A stretch of DNA of 8,125 nucleotides from JBHIBA01 sp046758845 (GTDB lineage: Bacteria > UBA8248 > JACPRG01 > G963555815), in NCBI GenBank assembly GCA_046758845.1, contig JBHIBA010000210.1, positions 1 through 8,125 of the forward strand, in the 5' to 3' direction. The notes beneath the pieces are model-generated. The model was not told the DNA's origin. It saw only the letters and a program-made list of their open reading frames with translations, and searched no databases. Positions 1 to 4,782 of this stretch are shown in pieces (the first letter of the stretch is position 1; each line of letters starts with the position of its first letter). The position numbers and the translations under genes are program-made.

Positions 1-56
1 CACGTGTCGCGTCTTCCTGGCTCCTGATAGCCGGGCTGGATCGTAGAAGCACCTAA

Positions 57-96
57 GAGGGGCGGGACCGCAATGTTCCGCCCCTCAACTTTCTTC
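57..96 (+). terminator. Probable intrinsic terminator of an upstream gene
   Basis: An 11-bp stem pairs 57-67 with 76-86 (all Watson-Crick except one G-T pair) around an 8-nt loop. It is followed on the + strand by a modest T-rich stretch (aactttctt). The orientation of the T-rich side suggests it ends a + strand transcript entering from the left edge. Two + frames close just before it, at 44-46 and 54-56, but too little is present to identify any upstream protein. The T-tract is interrupted, so termination efficiency is uncertain. Confidence 0.6.
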
Positions 97-127
97 ACAG
101 CCTGAAATTAGGGCACTTCCAAGTTCC

Positions 128-157
128 TTGACAGCAGAAAGGCCCGGGGATTAGGAT
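128..157 (+). promoter_or_regulatory. Sigma70-like promoter for the flavin oxidoreductase gene and downstream genes
   Basis: A perfect -35 box TTGACA (128-133) is separated by 18 nt from TAGGAT (152-157), a 4/6 match to TATAAT. Transcription would start near 164, at the edge of an AT-rich stretch with eight T (166-173), leaving a leader of about 100 nt before the ATG at 264. It lies downstream of the terminator at 57-96, as expected for the start of a new transcription unit. No other promoter candidate was seen between here and 3778. Confidence 0.5.
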
Positions 158-263
158 ATTTTGTGTTTTTTTTCGCGTTTATCCCACCCTTTCATCGTTT
201 AGCGCAAGGATCCCGTCCCTACCTATGACTGGTGCGTGAGGGGACGGGAAGGGGCTCGACCAG

Positions 264-1271
264 ATGGAGCGAATCGGATTTTCGACCGGCTATTATCCCG
301 ACAAGGATGTCCGGGAGATGACAGGTTGGATGAAACAGGCGGACGAACGCGGATACGAAGTCGGGTTTTTTGTGGAAACCATCGAAACCATGCGGGATTC
401 CGTCTCCGCTCTTGCGGCCTTCGCCCTCGCCACCAAGAGGTTGATGATAGGGTGCACTCAGATCGTCCGCCTCCGTAGTCCCGTGATCATGGCCCAGACG
501 CTGGCCACCCTGGACGAGCTCTCCGAGGGCAGAATTTTCTTGGCGCCCGGCGCCTGCACGCCCTCTCACGCCGCTCGGAACTCGCTGGAGCCGGCCGACC
601 CGGTCGTTTCTCTGAAAGAGTACGTCACGGCGCTCAGGAAGGTCCTAACGGGCGAGGAGGTCAATTACGAGGGAGAGAGCATTCACCTGGACCGGGTCGT
701 CCTCGCCTGGAAACCCTTCAGAACGCAGGTGCCCATGTGGATAGCGGCCACCAGCAGGACCGGTCTGCGGATCGCCGGCCAAATCGGCGACGGCGTGTTG
801 CTGAATTCCAACGCATCTCCCGAGTACGCGAAGAACGCTATCCGGATCGTCAAGGAGGCGTGCGAGGAAGCCGGAAGGGATTTCAGCCAGTTCGAGATCG
901 CCCAGATCGTCGTGGCGTCGGTGGAGGATCATCGCGACAAGGCCATCGATGCGGTCAGATACGAGGTTGCCAACAAATTCGATCGCATCCAGTTGCCCTT
1001 CAACGCGGGACCCCGCATGAGGGTGGGCGAGCCGTATATCAGGAAGGAGGACCTGCCGAAATTTGAAGAGGCGGAGAGAAGGGGCGGAAAAGAAGCCTTG
1101 ATGAAGGCGATGCCCGTGTCCTACATAGAAGGACTGACGGCGAGCGGCACTCCCCCAGAGGTCAGAGACAAGGTGGAAAAGTACCGAGAGGCGGGGGTGA
1201 AGTTGCCGATTATCAGACCCGCGCTATCGCGCCAGGTACAGAAGGCGCTGGACCTCTTCGCCTCGAATTAG
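264..1271 (+). CDS. Luciferase-like (LLM class) flavin-dependent oxidoreductase
   Basis: This 335-residue protein belongs to the bacterial-luciferase-like TIM-barrel superfamily, which uses FMN or coenzyme F420 for redox or monooxygenase reactions in the cytoplasm. The N-terminus (IGFSTGYYP, about 4-12) is the first barrel strand. ATKRLMIGCTQIVRLRSPVIMAQTLATLDELSEGRIFLAPGA would run too long to quote, but its core (56-97) carries the hallmark sequence in which sites of the form RSPVIMAQTLATLDELS precede GR. VPMWIAATSRTGLRIAGQIGDGVLL spans 156-180, where the family binds the flavin phosphate. Length and layout are normal for Mer-like F420-dependent reductases. The start at 264 has a purine-rich Shine-Dalgarno (gggaagggg, 246-254) about 9 nt upstream. 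It is the first gene after the promoter at 128-157. Neither substrate nor cofactor (FMN versus F420) can be read from the sequence. A different-frame remnant of another gene follows directly after its stop. Confidence 0.88.
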   Translation: MERIGFSTGYYPDKDVREMTGWMKQADERGYEVGFFVETIETMRDSVSALAAFALATKRLMIGCTQIVRLRSPVIMAQTLATLDELSEGRIFLAPGACTPSHAARNSLEPADPVVSLKEYVTALRKVLTGEEVNYEGESIHLDRVVLAWKPFRTQVPMWIAATSRTGLRIAGQIGDGVLLNSNASPEYAKNAIRIVKEACEEAGRDFSQFEIAQIVVASVEDHRDKAIDAVRYEVANKFDRIQLPFNAGPRMRVGEPYIRKEDLPKFEEAERRGGKEALMKAMPVSYIEGLTASGTPPEVRDKVEKYREAGVKLPIIRPALSRQVQKALDLFASN

Positions 1272-1276
1272 GGTCC

Positions 1277-1372
1277 TTTGAGCAAAGCATCCTGGTGACC
1301 GAGACGGGAACAGAAGTCTTGAGCGAGTTCATCCCCTTCGAAATGATCGTCTACCCCTATCGAGGAGACTGA
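1277..1372 (+). pseudogene. Relic of an M24 metallopeptidase (Xaa-Pro dipeptidase-like) C-terminus
   Basis: In the frame beginning at 1277, the gap between the oxidoreductase and the asparaginase gene reads as about 31 codons ending at TGA 1370-1372. It contains SILVTETGTEVLSEF. M24 (pita-bread fold) aminopeptidases usually end with a strand of the type E-x-x-(I/V)-L-V-T-E-x-G-x-E-V-L, so this resembles the last strand and tail of such an enzyme. The preceding in-frame codons (RLELGSFEQ) overlap the end of the oxidoreductase gene in another frame and may extend the match. No start codon gives a meaningful protein, and the catalytic metal-binding domain is absent. The likely reading is a 3' stub left by a deletion or insertion. 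The stub's last codons also supply the Shine-Dalgarno region of the next gene. Chance resemblance over about 25 residues cannot be excluded. Confidence 0.4.
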
Positions 1373-1380
1373 AGAACGAC

Positions 1381-2304
1381 ATGAAAGCAGCCATCGCGTT
1401 TCAGGGGGGGGCCATTCACCCGTCCGACGGGGAATACGGCGAGGCGGCCCTCCGCCACCTCCAGGTGGGGGTGGACATTCTCAAAAAAGGCGGGCCCGCC
1501 CTGGACGCCGTTGTGGAGGTCATCGTCTCCGCCGAGGACGACCCCATATTCCATGCGGGCACCGGGGCCCGGCTTAATCTCAAAGGCCAGATCGAGTTCG
1601 ACGCCAGCCTCATGGACGGCGAGACGTTCGGCGCGGGCGCCGTCGGGGGCGTCCAGCGCATCAAAAACCCCATCCGGCTGGCCAAGGCATTCATGGAGGA
1701 GACCGACCACGTCCTGCTGGTGGGAACCGAGGCGGAGGAGATCGCCCGGAAGCTGGGCTTCGAGGAGCACAACCCCGAACTCCCCCACCGCCGCCAGGAG
1801 TGGGAGGAGCTGCGGGCCAGGCTCAGGCGGGGCGAGGAGCTGGAGGGGATCTACGCCTACTTGAAGAAGATCCGCCGGTGGGCGGACACCGTCGGGGCCT
1901 GCGCCGTGGACAACAAGGGAAACTTCGCGGCCGGAACCTCCAGCGGCGGGTTTCCCTTAAAGATGCCCGGGCGGGTCGGCGACGTGGGCGTCATCGGCGC
2001 GGCCACGTACGCGGAGAACGCAGCCGGCTCCATCACCATCACTGGCGCCGGCGAGGTCGTCATCAAGACCTGTCTCGGGTTTTCGGTCGTCCAGAGCATG
2101 AAGGCGGGAAAAAGCGCCCAAGCCACCGCCGAGGAGCACGTGAAGGACCTGAACCAGCGATTCGACAATCCCCTGATGTTTCTGGTGTGCATCGACAAGT
2201 ACGGGACGGTCGGCGCGGCCCGCAACGTGGACCTGACGCCTCACGCCTTCTGGCAGGACGGCATGGACGCCCCCAAGGGCAACTTCGCCCCCGTCTTCGA
2301 GTGA
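1381..2304 (+). CDS. iaaA: Isoaspartyl peptidase / plant-type L-asparaginase (Ntn hydrolase)
   Basis: The enzyme removes N-terminal isoaspartyl residues from dipeptides and hydrolyses L-asparagine to aspartate and ammonia. It is made as a precursor that cleaves itself into alpha and beta subunits. The 307 residues match the family length (E. coli EcAIII, about 320). EFDASLMDG (72-80) is the conserved alpha-subunit motif. The autocleavage site precedes Thr170 in ADTVGA, so Thr170 is the predicted N-terminal nucleophile of the beta subunit. TSSGG (186-190), GRVGD (197-201; Arg198 and Asp201 bind the substrate carboxylate and amine) and TGAGE (221-225) all fall at the offsets seen in EcAIII. Ser188 replaces the usual second Thr of TSTGG, a conservative change in the nucleophile-supporting network. 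The start at 1381 has GAGGAG (1362-1367) about 13 nt upstream, rather far. It sits between an oxidoreductase and an aminotransferase, consistent with amino-acid salvage. Confidence 0.92.
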   Translation: MKAAIAFQGGAIHPSDGEYGEAALRHLQVGVDILKKGGPALDAVVEVIVSAEDDPIFHAGTGARLNLKGQIEFDASLMDGETFGAGAVGGVQRIKNPIRLAKAFMEETDHVLLVGTEAEEIARKLGFEEHNPELPHRRQEWEELRARLRRGEELEGIYAYLKKIRRWADTVGACAVDNKGNFAAGTSSGGFPLKMPGRVGDVGVIGAATYAENAAGSITITGAGEVVIKTCLGFSVVQSMKAGKSAQATAEEHVKDLNQRFDNPLMFLVCIDKYGTVGAARNVDLTPHAFWQDGMDAPKGNFAPVFE

Positions 2305-2422
2305 GGGAAAGGGTGTCTTTGAAGATGCGGCCCATGTGCGGATCATCCCCAACGGAACGGTTTCCCAGAAGAGGGAATCCGCCCTTGGACGAGAGCCCCC
2401 GTTTCGGGTAGAGTTACTGCTC

Positions 2423-3334
2423 ATGGAACCTGTCAAAGAAATCTGGATGGACGGGTCATTCGTGAAATGGGAGGACGCCAAGGTCCACGTCCTGACCCAT
2501 ACCCTTCACTATGGCCTGGGCGCCTTCGAGGGAATCCGCTGCTATGAGACCGGCAAAGGTCCTGCGATCTTTCGGTTCCAGGACCACATGGACCGTCTTT
2601 ACCGATCGGCCCTCATCATCGGAATCACGCCCAACATCGGCAAGGAGGAAGTCAGCCGGGCGGTGATCGAACTGATCCAGCGGAATGGTCTGTCCTCCTG
2701 TTATATCCGGCCAATTATCTACCTCGGCTATGGCGAAATGGGGGTCGCCCACACCAACGTGCCCGTGCAGGTTTCCGTGGCCGTGTGGAGGTGGGGGGCG
2801 TATCTAGGGGAGGTGGGACTGAAGCAGGGGATCCGGGTCAAGGTCAGCTCGTTTGCGAGCCATCACGTAAACAGCTACATGACCAAATCGAAGACCTGCG
2901 GCAACTACGCCGTCTCCCAGATGGCCCGCATGGAGGTCATAGGGGACGGTTATGACGAAGCCCTGATGCTGGACCCGGCCGGTCTCGTGGCCCAGGGTCC
3001 GGGAGAGAACATCTTCATCGTCCGCGATGGGACGCTCAAGACGCCGCCGCTGACGGGGGTGTTGGAGGGCATCACGCGGGACTCGGTCCTGCGGCTCGCC
3101 GACGCGCGGGACATCCCGGTCCGCGAGGAGCCCTTTGCCCGGGACGAGGTGTACGCGGCCGATGAGGCCTTCTTCACCGGAACGGCGGCCGAGATCACAC
3201 CCATCCGGGAAGTGGACAACCGCAAGATCGGATGCGGCCGGCCCGGCCCGGTCACCCAGGGTCTTCAGGATGCCTTCTTCCGCGTGGTGCGGGGAGAAGA
3301 CGAGGTGTACGAACATTGGCTCACGTATGTGTGA
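2423..3334 (+). CDS. ilvE: Branched-chain amino-acid aminotransferase (class IV, PLP)
   Basis: It transfers the amino group between glutamate and the 2-keto acids of valine, leucine and isoleucine, the last step of their synthesis and the first of their breakdown. With this start the protein has 303 residues, close to E. coli IlvE (309), and the opening IWMDGSFVKWEDAKVHV aligns from the first residues of the family. Visible landmarks are HTLHYGLGAFEGIRCY (26-41), YIRP (94-97), TKSKTCGNY with Lys157 as the PLP Schiff-base lysine, GENIF with Glu195 facing the pyridine nitrogen, LEGITRD (214-220) and FTGTAAEITP (251-260) for phosphate binding. An ATG at 2336 in the same frame would add 29 residues with no family counterpart, so 2423 is preferred; the ribosome-binding site there (ggtagag) is weak. 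A D-amino-acid or aromatic class IV aminotransferase is less likely given the strong IlvE-type motifs. Confidence 0.93.
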   Translation: MEPVKEIWMDGSFVKWEDAKVHVLTHTLHYGLGAFEGIRCYETGKGPAIFRFQDHMDRLYRSALIIGITPNIGKEEVSRAVIELIQRNGLSSCYIRPIIYLGYGEMGVAHTNVPVQVSVAVWRWGAYLGEVGLKQGIRVKVSSFASHHVNSYMTKSKTCGNYAVSQMARMEVIGDGYDEALMLDPAGLVAQGPGENIFIVRDGTLKTPPLTGVLEGITRDSVLRLADARDIPVREEPFARDEVYAADEAFFTGTAAEITPIREVDNRKIGCGRPGPVTQGLQDAFFRVVRGEDEVYEHWLTYV

Positions 3335-3349
3335 GCGGTTCTTTTTCCT

Positions 3350-3370
3350 CCGAGGGAGTTCTCACCTCGG
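3350..3370 (+). other. Small hairpin between ilvE and the zinc ribbon gene
   Basis: CCGAGG (3350-3355) pairs perfectly with CCTCGG (3365-3370) around a 9-nt loop. No T-tract follows on either strand, so it is not a standard terminator. It ends 12 nt before the AGGAGG ribosome-binding site of the next gene and could affect mRNA processing or stability. It may also be incidental in GC-rich DNA. Confidence 0.3.
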
Positions 3371-3397
3371 GCCGAGAGAAATAGGAGGGAGAAGATT

Positions 3398-3715
3398 TTG
3401 CCGATCTACGAATATACTTGTGCGGCTTGCGGGCACGGCTTCGAGAGGATGCAAAAGGTTGCCGATCCTCCGGCCCGCAAGTGTCCTTCCTGCGGTCGGT
3501 TGAAGGCCCAGCGTATGATTTCCCGAACCTCCTTCGTCCTCAAAGGGGACGGGTGGTACGCGACGGACTATGCGTCGAAAGGGCGCAAAGCGGACGCAAG
3601 AGCCGAATCGGAAAGCAACGGGAAAACCGGCCGGCCCCCCGAAGGGTCATCCAAGACCCCCGAGGGGGCGTCCGAGAGTAAAAAGTCAACGAAATCCACC
3701 GCCGACGTCGATTAG
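3398..3715 (+). CDS. FmdB-family zinc ribbon protein, TTG start
   Basis: This 105-residue protein begins PIYEYTCAACGHGFE, the hallmark of the FmdB putative regulatory zinc ribbon family. Cys8, Cys11, Cys29 and Cys32 form two CxxC knuckles that should bind one zinc. FVLKGDGWYATDY (46-58) is the second conserved block. Residues about 60-105 are a low-complexity, charged tail rich in Ser, Lys, Glu, Gly and Pro, usual in this family and probably disordered. The start is TTG at 3398, supported by a strong AGGAGG (3383-3388) about 9 nt upstream and by the invariant N-terminus. The family name comes from a gene near methanogen/methylotroph formamidase or formylmethanofuran loci, but its biochemical role is not established. 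It is the last gene of the unit that starts with the flavin oxidoreductase and is followed by a strong terminator. Confidence 0.9.
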   Translation: MPIYEYTCAACGHGFERMQKVADPPARKCPSCGRLKAQRMISRTSFVLKGDGWYATDYASKGRKADARAESESNGKTGRPPEGSSKTPEGASESKKSTKSTADVD

Positions 3716-3722
3716 ACCTCCG

Positions 3723-3778
3723 AATTCCGGCCCGTCCGCCGATTCCACCCTCCTGGACAGACGGGTCGGAATTTTTTT
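3723..3778 (+). terminator. Strong rho-independent terminator after the zinc ribbon gene
   Basis: A 14-bp stem pairs 3723-3736 with 3760-3773 (one G-T pair) around a 23-nt loop. A run of seven T (3772-3778) forms the end of the stem and the U-tract. It starts 8 nt after the stop codon of the zinc ribbon gene, so it ends the first transcription unit of the window. Confidence 0.85.
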
Positions 3779-3779
3779 G

Positions 3780-3816
3780 GCCGCCGCGATTTTTTTCTTG
3801 ACCTGACCGCGGCGGC
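3780..3816 (+). promoter_or_regulatory. Inverted repeat embracing the -35 box: possible operator
   Basis: A perfect 9-bp inverted repeat (gccgccgcg at 3780-3788 and cgcggcggc at 3808-3816) is separated by 19 nt. The intervening segment holds a seven-T tract (3790-3796) and the -35 hexamer TTGACC (3798-3803), while the right arm lies in the promoter spacer. A dimeric regulator binding both arms would cover RNA polymerase contacts. The gene it would control encodes a Fis-type DNA-binding protein, so autoregulation is possible. It could instead be a second stem of the neighbouring terminator region. Confidence 0.35.
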
Positions 3817-3826
3817 TTGCTAGCAT
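3798..3826 (+). promoter_or_regulatory. Sigma70-like promoter for the receiver-Fis regulator gene
   Basis: TTGACC (3798-3803, 5/6) and TAGCAT (3821-3826, 4/6) are separated by exactly 17 nt. The predicted start is near 3833, giving a leader of about 100 nt before the TTG start codon at 3932. It lies directly after the terminator at 3723-3778 and before an isolated regulatory gene, which supports it. Confidence 0.55.
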
Positions 3827-3890
3827 ACCAGCACGTCTTCAATCGATCGAGATAGCGGGCGTCGGGAGTTTCCGCAACCTCGGGAGGCTG

Positions 3891-3913
3891 AGGCCCACAG
3901 AAAGGGTGGGCCT
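3891..3913 (+). promoter_or_regulatory. Leader hairpin upstream of the receiver-Fis gene
   Basis: AGGCCCAC (3891-3898) pairs perfectly with GTGGGCCT (3906-3913) around the 7-nt loop agaaagg. The hairpin lies in the predicted 5' untranslated leader and ends 5 nt before the proposed GGAG ribosome-binding site (3919-3922). No U-tract follows, so it is not a terminator. A purine-rich, Shine-Dalgarno-like sequence sits in its loop. A role in translational control or mRNA stability is possible but unproven. Confidence 0.4.
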
Positions 3914-3931
3914 GTCTCGGAGTTTGGTCCC

Positions 3932-4558
3932 TTGAATCCCTCTGCTGGCGATCGGGTCTTGGTCCTGGACCCCGATGAAAGGATCTACTCCGTCCTCGCT
4001 GAAGGCACAAAACGGCTGGAGGTTACGCTTCAGCCGTGCGAGGCCAGGGTCGGCCCGGAGGACCTGCGGAGCCAGCGGTATCTTTTGGCGTTCGCCGCCT
4101 TTCCCAACAATCCCATTTTCCAAAGTGAAGGCCTCCAGAGCGGATTTCCCCGGTTGGTGGTGATGGCCCCCGCGTCCTCGAAGCGGAAGGTGATGGACGT
4201 GGTCGGCTCGGGGGTCTTCGGCTTGCTGACGAAACCCTTCCAGCCGGAGGAGGCGTGTCTGCTGGTCCGCCGGGCCCTCGAGATCCAACGAATCCAGCGG
4301 GAATTGAACCACCTCCGCTCGCTGGCCAACCTCGCCGAAGCCCTCATGGACCAGTTGCGGCATATGGTCCAAAAGGCCGACCCTACCAAGAAGGGCGACC
4401 TGTTCGGATTCGTCAGGCGGTGCATCGAGAAGCCCCTGTTGGAGATGGCTCTCGAGGAGACCGGCAAAAACCGGGGCAAGGCCGCGAACATCCTGGGAAT
4501 CAACCGCAACACCCTGCGCGCCAAGATGAAGGAACTGAGTACCGAGCAGCGCCGCTAG
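3932..4558 (+). CDS. Degenerate receiver domain fused to a Fis-type DNA-binding domain
   Basis: This 208-residue protein appears to be a regulator. Residues about 7-117 resemble a response-regulator receiver: RVLVLDPDERIYSVL (8-22) retains two acidic residues, Asp13 and Asp15, where receivers bind Mg, and Lys101 in TKPFQPEEA is the conserved Lys. The strand that should carry the phosphoacceptor Asp reads YLLAFAAF (50-57), with no Asp, and the Ser/Thr position of strand four is Ala79. Phosphorylation is therefore unlikely. A helical linker (about 113-148) leads to a Fis-like helix-turn-helix: EKPLLEMALEETGKNRGKAA (166-185) followed by NILGINRNTLRAKMKEL to 202. No AAA+ domain is present, so it is not an NtrC-type sigma54 activator. 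The TTG start is inferred: no ATG or GTG was found in frame upstream, and GGAG lies 9 nt before it. Target genes are unknown; the adjacent amino-sugar operon is a candidate. Confidence 0.75.
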   Translation: MNPSAGDRVLVLDPDERIYSVLAEGTKRLEVTLQPCEARVGPEDLRSQRYLLAFAAFPNNPIFQSEGLQSGFPRLVVMAPASSKRKVMDVVGSGVFGLLTKPFQPEEACLLVRRALEIQRIQRELNHLRSLANLAEALMDQLRHMVQKADPTKKGDLFGFVRRCIEKPLLEMALEETGKNRGKAANILGINRNTLRAKMKELSTEQRR

Positions 4559-4628
4559 GCATGGCCGGCCGTTCCCCGCCGGAGGATCAAGCCCCCGTCT
4601 CCTTTGGCTGAAACACCCTCCGAGCCGG

Positions 4629-4657
4629 TTGCCCCTTGATCGAGCTCTCCTTATAAT
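4629..4657 (+). promoter_or_regulatory. Sigma70-like promoter for the glmU-like/glmS operon
   Basis: TTGCCC (4629-4634, 4/6) and a perfect TATAAT (4652-4657) are spaced by 17 nt. The predicted start near 4664 gives a leader of about 119 nt before the ATG at 4783. It lies about 70 nt after the preceding stop codon, with no clear terminator between, so some read-through from the regulator gene is possible. Confidence 0.65.
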
Positions 4658-4668
4658 CATGAGCAAAA

Positions 4669-4688
4669 CCGGCCGGGACTTCGGCCGG
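4669..4688 (+). promoter_or_regulatory. 5'-end hairpin in the glmU-like/glmS leader
   Basis: CCGGCCG (4669-4675) pairs perfectly with CGGCCGG (4682-4688) around a 6-nt loop. It sits within a few nucleotides of the predicted transcript 5' end. Such 5'-terminal hairpins commonly protect mRNA from decay. I do not recognise a glmS ribozyme or other known riboswitch core in this leader. Confidence 0.35.
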
Positions 4689-4763
4689 AGGGTCGGGGAT
4701 CACCCGTCGTTTCTTTTCCCTGGGTTCGCAGCCGGGGTGGAGACGGCGGGGAAGAGTTCCGGC

Positions 4764-4781
4764 GAACGGCGGGGGCCGTTT
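4764..4781 (+). promoter_or_regulatory. Hairpin over the glmU-like ribosome-binding site
   Basis: Positions 4764-4770 pair with 4775-4781 (six Watson-Crick pairs plus one terminal G-T) around a GGGG loop. The only Shine-Dalgarno-like sequence before the ATG at 4783 is the G-run 4771-4775, which forms the loop and the first base of the right arm. The structure ends one base before the start codon. If formed it would restrict ribosome access, so initiation may be regulated or weak. Confidence 0.4.
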
Positions 4782-4782
4782 C

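Noticed and set aside
1..56. Possible C-terminal end of an upstream gene (frames closing at 44-46 and 54-56)
   Set aside because: Only 14-18 codons are available in two competing frames and neither is recognisable, so no partial gene is called.
4565..4582. Terminator after the receiver-Fis gene (CCGGC/GCCGG stem)
   Set aside because: The stem is only 5 bp with an 8-nt loop and no T-tract, so termination is not supported.
3839..4666. 275-residue minus-strand open frame opposite the receiver-Fis gene
   Set aside because: The translation has no domain features, and the opposite strand has a promoter, a ribosome-binding site and a clear Fis-type helix-turn-helix.
4664..4782. glmS ribozyme in the amino-sugar operon leader
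   Set aside because: The leader precedes the GlmU-like gene, not glmS directly, and I do not see the double-pseudoknot core of the ribozyme.
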